Origin: Actinomycetes bacterium
GTDB lineage: Bacteria; Bacillota_I; Bacilli_A; RF39; UBA660
Assembly (NCBI GenBank): GCA_021152765.1
Contig: JAGKUT010000006.1
Location: 1-19,245, forward strand
Reading direction: 5' to 3'
DNA length: 19,245 nt
The notes beneath the pieces were generated by a model, which searched no databases, was not told where the DNA came from, and was given only the letters and a program-made list of their open reading frames with translations. Shown piece by piece: positions 14,393 through 19,245 of this stretch. How positions within the stretch are numbered: the stretch's first letter is position 1; each line of letters begins with the position of its first letter. Made by a program: the position numbers and the translations under genes.

Positions 14393-16312
14393 CTAAATAT
14401 CCAAATTCTTAACGAAAATCGCATTTTCTTCAATAAATGCACGACGAGGTTCAACCTCATCACCCATTAACTTCTCAAATATAGCATCAGCTGCAACACA
14501 ATCATCAACAGTAATCTTACGTAAAGTACGTTTTTCAATATCCATAGTTGTCTCATTTAACTCTTCAGCATCCATCTCACCAAGACCTTTCATACGAGCA
14601 ATCTCAGCACGACTTCTTACCTTATCATCCAAAGAATTCAAATACTCATTTAATTCCTTCTCATCTAGTACATACTTTCTAGTCTTACCATGCATAATTC
14701 TAAATAATGGAGGTTGCGCAGCATAAACATGTCCAGCCTCAACAATAGGTCTAAAAAACCTATAAAATAAAGTTAATAATAATACTCTAATATGAGAACC
14801 ATCAACATCGGCATCGGTCATGATTATAATCTTATCATATCTTAACTTAGATAAATCAAACTCGTCACCTATACCAGTACCAAAAGCAGTAATAATAGTA
14901 CGAATTTCCTCATTTCCCAAAGCCTTATCAAGTCTTGCTTTCTCAACATTTAAAATCTTACCACGTAAAGGAAGAATTGCTTGAGTCATAGAGTCACGAC
15001 CTTTTTTAGCACTACCACCGGCAGAATCTCCCTCGACTATAAATATTTCAGAAACCTTAGGATCCTTACTCTTACAATCAGATAACTTACCAAAGAAATT
15101 AGTAACAGCCATCTCACTCTTACGAGTCATTTCACGAGCACGCTTAGCAGCAAGTCTACCACGACATGCAGCCATAGCCTTATTAACAATAGTTCTAGCA
15201 CACTCAGGATTCTCTAAAAGAAATCTCTCAAATCCTTCACTAAATACATTATCAGCTAATTTTCTTACCTCAGAATTACCAAGACGACCCTTAGTTTGAC
15301 CCTCAAACTGTGGATTAGGATGCTTACAAGAAACAATCATTGTTAAACCTTCCTTAACATCATCACCTGTTAAAGCCTCATCCTTCTCCTTAAGCATATT
15401 AGTCTTACGAGCATAATTATTGATTAAACGAGTAAGAGCTCTCTTAACACCATCCTCATGAGTACCACCATCATGAGTATTGATATTATTAACAAAAGAA
15501 TAAATATTTTCCTTATAACTAGAATTATATTGCATTGCTACCTCAAAGAAAACATCATTCTCTTCACCCTCTAAGTGAATTACATCATCATGAATTACAG
15601 TTTTACCCTGATTTATAAACTTAACGTACTCTGAAATTCCACCTTCATACATAAAAGTTTGACCAGTAGTATCCTCATCGTCCCTGTCATCACGAATAGT
15701 AAGTGATAAACCACGATTTAAAAATGCTAACTCACGAATTCTAACCATTAAAGTGTCATAATCATAAATATCAGTATCAAATATATCAGGATCAGGTTTA
15801 AAAGTAACAGTAGTACCAGTACGATTTTCCTCACAATCACCTACTACAGTAAGTTTTTGAGCTACCTTACCACCATCAACAAACTTAACCTCATAAACCT
15901 TAGAATTCTTATAAACTGTAACATTAACCCATTTAGAAAGCGCATTAACAACTGAAGCACCAACACCATGAAGACCACCAGATACCTTGTATCCTCCGCC
16001 TCCAAACTTACCACCGGCATGTAAAACAGTATAAACAGTCTCAACAGTAGAAATACCAGTCTTTGGATGCACATCAACTGGAATTCCACGCCCATTATCC
16101 TTAACAGTTACAGAATTATCCTTATTAACAATAACCTCAATATGATTACAATAACCAGCTAAAGCCTCATCAATTGCGTTATCAACAATTTCCCAAACCA
16201 AATGATGAAGACCTTTAACATCAGTAGTACCAATATACATACCAGGTCTTTTTCTAACAGCTTCCAACCCTTCCAAAACTTGAATATCGGAAGCATCATA
16301 ATGTTCATTCAT
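14393..16312 (-). CDS. gyrB: DNA gyrase subunit B
   Basis: GyrB is the ATPase subunit of gyrase, here about 639 aa and complete. The start is the ATG at 16312 ([28 protein letters not shown]), preceded by GAGAGGTG inside recF; extra upstream codons of the same frame overlap recF and are not conserved. GHKL ATPase motifs are [19 protein letters not shown] and [15 protein letters not shown]. The Toprim metal site shows [14 protein letters not shown] and DADVDGSHI. The C-terminal GyrA-contact region contains [22 protein letters not shown] starts one base after the recF stop, and the gyrA ribosome site begins at the gyrB stop, so recF, gyrB and gyrA form one tightly packed unit. Confidence 0.98.
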   Translation of the reverse strand: MNEHYDASDIQVLEGLEAVRKRPGMYIGTTDVKGLHHLVWEIVDNAIDEALAGYCNHIEVIVNKDNSVTVKDNGRGIPVDVHPKTGISTVETVYTVLHAGGKFGGGGYKVSGGLHGVGASVVNALSKWVNVTVYKNSKVYEVKFVDGGKVAQKLTVVGDCEENRTGTTVTFKPDPDIFDTDIYDYDTLMVRIRELAFLNRGLSLTIRDDRDDEDTTGQTFMYEGGISEYVKFINQGKTVIHDDVIHLEGEENDVFFEVAMQYNSSYKENIYSFVNNINTHDGGTHEDGVKRALTRLINNYARKTNMLKEKDEALTGDDVKEGLTMIVSCKHPNPQFEGQTKGRLGNSEVRKLADNVFSEGFERFLLENPECARTIVNKAMAACRGRLAAKRAREMTRKSEMAVTNFFGKLSDCKSKDPKVSEIFIVEGDSAGGSAKKGRDSMTQAILPLRGKILNVEKARLDKALGNEEIRTIITAFGTGIGDEFDLSKLRYDKIIIMTDADVDGSHIRVLLLTLFYRFFRPIVEAGHVYAAQPPLFRIMHGKTRKYVLDEKELNEYLNSLDDKVRSRAEIARMKGLGEMDAEELNETTMDIEKRTLRKITVDDCVAADAIFEKLMGDEVEPRRAFIEENAIFVKNLDI

Positions 16313-16313
16313 A

Positions 16314-17423
16314 CTAACACCTCTCAACTTTACCATTTTTGATATTAAACAATTTCGCACCATCAACTATCTTAGAATCAATATTATCTAAATCAGTAGT
16401 AGTAATAATAGTTTGAATAGAAGAATTAACATACTTAAGCAAATTATTCCTCTTAACACTATCTAACTCACTAAAAACATCATCAAGTAAAAGTATTGGA
16501 CTTGTACCTAAATAATTCTTAAATATCTCAATCTCAGATAATTTAACAGCTAAAACTGCCATTCTTTGTTGACCTTGAGAACCAAATTTCTTAATATTCA
16601 TATCATCAATATAAAACTCAAAATCATCAAAATTAGGACCTAACAAATTCTTACCCATCTTAATTTCATCATTAATTAAATCATGAGACAACTCTAAAAG
16701 TTCATTATAAATACGCTCCTTATTATTATCCTCCATTGAAATAGAAGTTTTATATCTAATATTAAAACCTTCCATTCCACTTAAATCATAAAAAATATTA
16801 GAAGCATAACTATTAATCTTATAAATAAACTTCTTTCTCATAATATATATCAATATAGACTTCTTAATAATATAATCATTTAAAATAGAAAAATAGTTCT
16901 CATCAAATCTTTTTCCACCTTTTATCTCTTTTAAATAATTACCTTTAATCCTAATCAACTTATTATAATCAGATAAAATATCCATATAATTACTATAAAG
17001 CTGACTAAGTTCTAAATTAATATATCTACGTCTCACAATAGGCCCACCTTTAACAAGCTCCAAATCCTCAGGATAAAAGATAATAACATTCATTGTCGAA
17101 ACATAATCACTTACCTTTTTATAATTATAATCATCAATAAACATCTTTTTACTTGCAGAACTTAAAACAATCTTAAGCGACCTATCAATCTCATTATTAG
17201 ACAAAACCGCACCTATCTTAGCAATCTTCTCACCCTCTTTAATCAAATTATCATCAATAAATGAACGATGAGACTTAGTTAAAGCCAAAAAATAAATGCT
17301 TTCAAGCAAATTTGTCTTTCCCTGCGCATTTTCGCCATAAATTATATTAATATTAGGACCTAACTCTAAACTTAAATCAGAATAATTACGAAAATTAACA
17401 ATATCTACAGACTTTAAAAACAT
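16314..17423 (-). CDS. recF: DNA replication and repair protein RecF
   Basis: RecF is an SMC-like ATPase that, with RecO and RecR, directs RecA loading at gapped DNA. The 369-aa length matches the family (370 in B. subtilis). Walker A GENAQGKT lies at about residues 30-37, the ABC-type signature [18 protein letters not shown] at about 283, and Walker B with D-loop [12 protein letters not shown] at about 320. The ATG at 17423 follows ATGAGGTAATTTT. It is first in the recF-gyrB-gyrA unit, about 75 bp after the predicted promoter. The S4-domain gene (yaaA/rlbA) that normally lies between dnaN and recF is absent; a comK-like gene occupies that place. Confidence 0.97.
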   Translation of the reverse strand: MFLKSVDIVNFRNYSDLSLELGPNINIIYGENAQGKTNLLESIYFLALTKSHRSFIDDNLIKEGEKIAKIGAVLSNNEIDRSLKIVLSSASKKMFIDDYNYKKVSDYVSTMNVIIFYPEDLELVKGGPIVRRRYINLELSQLYSNYMDILSDYNKLIRIKGNYLKEIKGGKRFDENYFSILNDYIIKKSILIYIMRKKFIYKINSYASNIFYDLSGMEGFNIRYKTSISMEDNNKERIYNELLELSHDLINDEIKMGKNLLGPNFDDFEFYIDDMNIKKFGSQGQQRMAVLAVKLSEIEIFKNYLGTSPILLLDDVFSELDSVKRNNLLKYVNSSIQTIITTTDLDNIDSKIVDGAKLFNIKNGKVERC

Positions 17424-17484
17424 AAAATTACCTCATTTCGCAAAATTAGCCCCAATTTTAAAAATTAACATAATTTATATACCC

Positions 17485-17509
17485 CTATACACATATACTA
17501 TTATACCAT
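17485..17509 (-). promoter_or_regulatory. Extended -10 promoter of recF-gyrB-gyrA, with DnaA-box-like sequence
   Basis: The minus strand carries TATGGTATAAT with the -10 at 17500-17505, an extended -10 without a good -35. Immediately downstream, 17485-17493 reads CTATACACA on the plus strand, one mismatch from the DnaA box TTATACACA. DnaA could modulate this promoter, but a single degenerate site is weak evidence. Confidence 0.6.
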
Positions 17510-17520
17510 AAATAAAGCCT

Positions 17521-17555
17521 AAAAAAAACAAAAATGAGTCAAAAGACTCATTTTT
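17521..17555 (-). terminator. Terminator of the comK-like gene
   Basis: A perfect 11-bp stem (17530-17540 with 17545-17555) closes an AAAA loop and is followed by a T-rich tail on the minus strand. The stem reaches into the gene's stop codon. A T-run lies on both sides, so it may act in both directions. Confidence 0.85.
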
Positions 17556-18010
17556 TAAGAATTTCTTCTCTTTCTAAGCATTGAATCCAACATTGTAGCT
17601 CTAAATATTTGGTTTTCCAAGGAATAATAAGACATTTCCAACCTTAATTCAACATCACTAGTAAATATAAGTTTTGAACATGAATTAATCTTTTCATAAT
17701 TTTTAATATTATTTAAAGAAATCCATATACACTCTCCAAAACGAGGCGAACTTGTTGGAAAAAATATCAAGTTATTATAATCCTCTACCATAATAGGAAG
17801 CTTATAATTCATGTTTAATACTCTTTTTGTACCTTCTAGTCTACCATGATAAGAGCAACCATAATATTTACAGCTTTCATCAATTATATCCTTAGAAGAC
17901 TTATTAACTGTATAAGTACAATCTAACTCAATAACCTCCGAAACATCTTTATCAATAGGAATTATAGCACAAGTTCCCCTATTGATATAATAGCAATCCA
18001 TTCTTTGCAT
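17555..18010 (-). CDS. comK: ComK-like competence transcription factor
   Basis: ComK is the master activator of DNA-uptake genes in B. subtilis, binding paired AT-boxes in the minor groove. The resemblance here is clear by eye. IIDESCKYYGCSYHGRLEGT aligns with IVDRSCRFFGSSYAGRKAGT, and KLPIMVEDYNNLIFFPTSS with KPPIMVDPSNQIFLFPTLS. MSYYSLENQIFRATML aligns with ISYNSFENQVYRTAWL. The protein has 151 aa against 192: it stops soon after this block and lacks the C-terminal tail with the FMLYP element that MecA-ClpCP uses for ComK degradation. The start ATG follows AGGGGGGAAAAGTT. It is a stand-alone unit between dnaN and recF with its own promoter, terminator and possible Spo0A boxes. Competence function is inferred. 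Confidence 0.85.
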   Translation of the reverse strand: MQRMDCYYINRGTCAIIPIDKDVSEVIELDCTYTVNKSSKDIIDESCKYYGCSYHGRLEGTKRVLNMNYKLPIMVEDYNNLIFFPTSSPRFGECIWISLNNIKNYEKINSCSKLIFTSDVELRLEMSYYSLENQIFRATMLDSMLRKRRNS

Positions 18011-18047
18011 AACTTTTCCCCCCTATAAAAATCATACGCCATAAGTT

Positions 18048-18066
18048 ATTAAGTTCCTTAATTTTA
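18048..18066 (-). promoter_or_regulatory. comK-like promoter -10 with overlapping dyad
   Basis: On the minus strand TGCTAAAAT gives an extended -10 (TAAAAT at 18061-18066). No good -35 is seen; that place is taken by Spo0A-type boxes, as expected of an activator-dependent or repressed promoter. The dyad ATTAAG-GAA-CTTAAT (18048-18062) spans the -10 and start point and could be another operator. Confidence 0.55.
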
Positions 18067-18078
18067 GCACAACTTTTT

Positions 18079-18105
18079 GTCGAAATTTATCGAATTTTGT
18101 CGAAA
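18079..18105 (+). promoter_or_regulatory. Three tandem Spo0A-type boxes (0A boxes)
   Basis: TGTCGAA at 18079-18085, TATCGAA at 18089-18095 and TGTCGAA at 18099-18105 are direct repeats separated by exactly 3 bp. The 0A-box consensus is TGNCGAA, and Spo0A dimers bind tandem boxes in this 10-bp phase, as at the B. subtilis abrB promoter. The boxes cover about -20 to -45 of the comK-like promoter. Confidence 0.7.
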
Positions 18106-18110
18106 AAAGC

Positions 18111-18141
18111 AAAAAAAAGTCATAATTTTAACAATTATGAC
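18111..18141 (-). terminator. Terminator of dnaN
   Basis: A 9-bp stem (18119-18127 with 18133-18141) closes a 5-nt loop, followed by eight T on the minus strand. It lies 7 bp after the dnaN stop and separates dnaN transcription from the comK-like unit. Confidence 0.88.
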
Positions 18142-18147
18142 AATAAA

Positions 18148-18564
18148 TTAATAAGTTCTTATAGGTAAAATTAATTGAATTAAACTATCATCATCAGTTG
18201 ATTTTAATATAATAGGCTTGACTTCACCATTAAATAACAACTCTACTTCTTCACCCTCAAAAGATCTTAAAGCATCCATCATATATCTAGAACTGAAAGC
18301 AATTCTAAATCCATCTTCAACACTATTTCCTAAAGAAACTGTTTCTTCAACATTACCTATTTCAGGAATATTAGAAGAAAGCTTAATAGAATTTTCAGTA
18401 CTTTCTAATTTAATAGTATTCTTATCAGACTCATTAGTTAATAATGAAGCTCTATCAATCGCATTATATAAATCATTTAATTTAACATTCATAGTAACAC
18501 TAAATGAAGTTGGGATTAATTTAGAAGTATCAGGATAAGTACCATTAACTAAACGAGACATCAT
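18148..18564 (-). CDS. dnaN: DNA polymerase III beta clamp, C-terminal part (gene disrupted)
   Basis: This is the third of the clamp containing the end of domain 2 and domain 3. It ends with the diagnostic QLILPIRTY (B. subtilis QLILPVRTY) and includes SRLVNGTYPDTSKLIP and FSSRYMMDALRSFEGEEVELLF. The listed start is just the first Met. Homology continues upstream in the same frame as FNSIIMMSRL directly to a TAA at 18580-18582, and no Shine-Dalgarno sequence precedes the Met. The fragment is therefore not an independent gene but the rest of dnaN after an in-frame stop. The natural dnaN stop at 18148 is also TAA, so TAA is not reassigned. Confidence 0.92.
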   Translation of the reverse strand: MMSRLVNGTYPDTSKLIPTSFSVTMNVKLNDLYNAIDRASLLTNESDKNTIKLESTENSIKLSSNIPEIGNVEETVSLGNSVEDGFRIAFSSRYMMDALRSFEGEEVELLFNGEVKPIILKSTDDDSLIQLILPIRTY

Positions 18565-18579
18565 AATAATAGAATTAAA

Positions 18580-19245
18580 TTAAAATATAATCTTATTATT
18601 AAATATATGTAACTCTAAATCCCCTTCATCATCATTAAATAACTTAACAAGTTCATATAAATTTTTAGTAGGAATAATAATATTAATTTTTTCAACAACA
18701 TTACTCTCAAGTTTTATAATTTTCTTAGCCAATCTATAAGAATCAGTAGCAACACACTCAAGTGTATCACCTTCGATTTTAAAATTCAAACCAGTCAAAG
18801 CAGGACGTGACTCTTGTGTAGAAGTTGCAAATAAAGTTTGATTAATAATACTTTTGAACATCTTTTTACTAATAGTAATAGGATTCTTATTATCCTCTAA
18901 ATCTAACATTGGGAAATCAGATGCATTATTACAATTCAAATTAAAAGATGAATTAGAAGTATTTATAAATAACTTAGACTCCATAACCTCTTCTATATTA
19001 ATAACCTCATTAGGTAATTTTTTAATTATTTCATATATATATTTACCAGAAACTACTATTTCCCCACAAACATCAATATTTTCAATTTTATCCTTAGGAA
19101 TAAATGTTTTAATAGCAACCTCATTATCTGTACTCATTAAGTATAATCCATCATTAGTAAGTTCAAACTTAATACAATTAAGTATAGGTATTAAATTCTT
19201 ACTAGATATTCCTTTAATAACATAGTTTAAATGTTCCATTAATAT
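18580..19245 (-). CDS. dnaN: DNA polymerase III beta clamp, N-terminal part (partial at edge; nonsense codon)
   Basis: This is the first part of the sliding clamp, the ring that tethers polymerase III and binds many repair factors. Conserved blocks are KGISSKNLIPILNCIKFEL, IVSGKYIYEIIKKLPNEVI, FNLNCNNASDFPML, NQTLFATSTQESRPALTGLNF and CVATDSYRLAKK. The first Met at 19239 aligns inside the family's N-terminal helix, and the frame stays open (ATA TTA ATG) to the window edge. The true start, roughly ten codons upstream, is thus outside. The frame ends in NNKIIF then TAA, where B. subtilis has VLFK: a single AAA-to-TAA change would explain it. dnaA and oriC are expected beyond the right edge. Confidence 0.93.
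   Translation of the reverse strand: MLMEHLNYVIKGISSKNLIPILNCIKFELTNDGLYLMSTDNEVAIKTFIPKDKIENIDVCGEIVVSGKYIYEIIKKLPNEVINIEEVMESKLFINTSNSSFNLNCNNASDFPMLDLEDNKNPITISKKMFKSIINQTLFATSTQESRPALTGLNFKIEGDTLECVATDSYRLAKKIIKLESNVVEKINIIIPTKNLYELVKLFNDDEGDLELHIFNNKIIF

Noticed and set aside
3900..16200. Further Noc half-sites (ATTTCCCA-type strings at about 3915, 4040, 4225, 14917, 16189)
   Set aside because: They lack the second arm and mostly come from Gly-Asn or similar codon pairs in coding sequence.
18060..18145. ComK AT-boxes (AAAA-N5-TTTT) for autoregulation
   Set aside because: No properly spaced pair was found; A/T runs here are expected from base composition and the terminator.
18580..18582. 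TAA reassigned as a sense codon
   Set aside because: TAA ends dnaN itself at 18148, and also ricT, holB and recR, at the expected protein ends.

Overview
The window is the origin-proximal housekeeping block of a very AT-rich, low-GC Gram-positive (Firmicutes/Bacilli-type) chromosome. The order dnaN, comK-like, recF, gyrB, gyrA, SRP RNA, tadA, dnaX, ybaB, recR, bofA, holB, ricT, trmN6, rsmI, pth, mfd is a compacted version of the Bacillus subtilis origin region. Every gene is on the minus strand, reading leftwards away from the expected dnaA/oriC just beyond the right edge, so transcription and replication are co-directional. TAA, TAG and TGA all serve as normal stops, so this is not a UGA-Trp mycoplasma code. 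The SRP RNA is the short Alu-less type seen in Mollicutes rather than the long Bacillus type. Together these suggest a reduced, probably uncultured Bacilli lineage related to Mollicutes; the taxon is an inference.

Reading leftwards from the origin side there are six transcription units with recognisable ends. (1) dnaN, entering from the right edge, ends at a hairpin at 18111-18141. (2) A comK-like regulator has its own promoter and terminator. (3) recF-gyrB-gyrA is driven from an extended -10 promoter at 17500. (4) An unrecognised membrane-anchored protein (11048-11719) follows. (5) SRP RNA and tadA form one unit. (6) A long operon runs dnaX-ybaB-recR-bofA-holB-ricT-trmN6-rsmI-pth-mfd. The units cover the sliding clamp, two clamp-loader subunits, recombination mediators, gyrase, transcription-coupled repair, tRNA/rRNA modification, peptidyl-tRNA recycling and regulators of competence and RNA decay.

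The most interesting content is the non-coding signals. A 63-bp unit repeated in tandem (10863-11020) carries three copies of the ParB site TGTTTCACGTGGAACA, and a fourth parS-like site lies at 11901-11916. A perfect 14-bp match to the Noc nucleoid-occlusion site lies inside rsmI (4201-4214), with a one-mismatch copy near the parS array. Three consensus DnaA boxes lie around the same region, one in the loop of an 11-bp inverted repeat. Upstream of the comK-like gene are three Spo0A-type boxes in exact 10-bp phase. Together they read as a dense chromosome-segregation, replication and cell-fate control region.

Two essential genes are broken as read. dnaN has an in-frame TAA where homologues continue. 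gyrA lacks about 38 codons and changes frame near 13664. Both are most simply assembly or sequencing errors, or mixed-strain consensus, but they should be checked.
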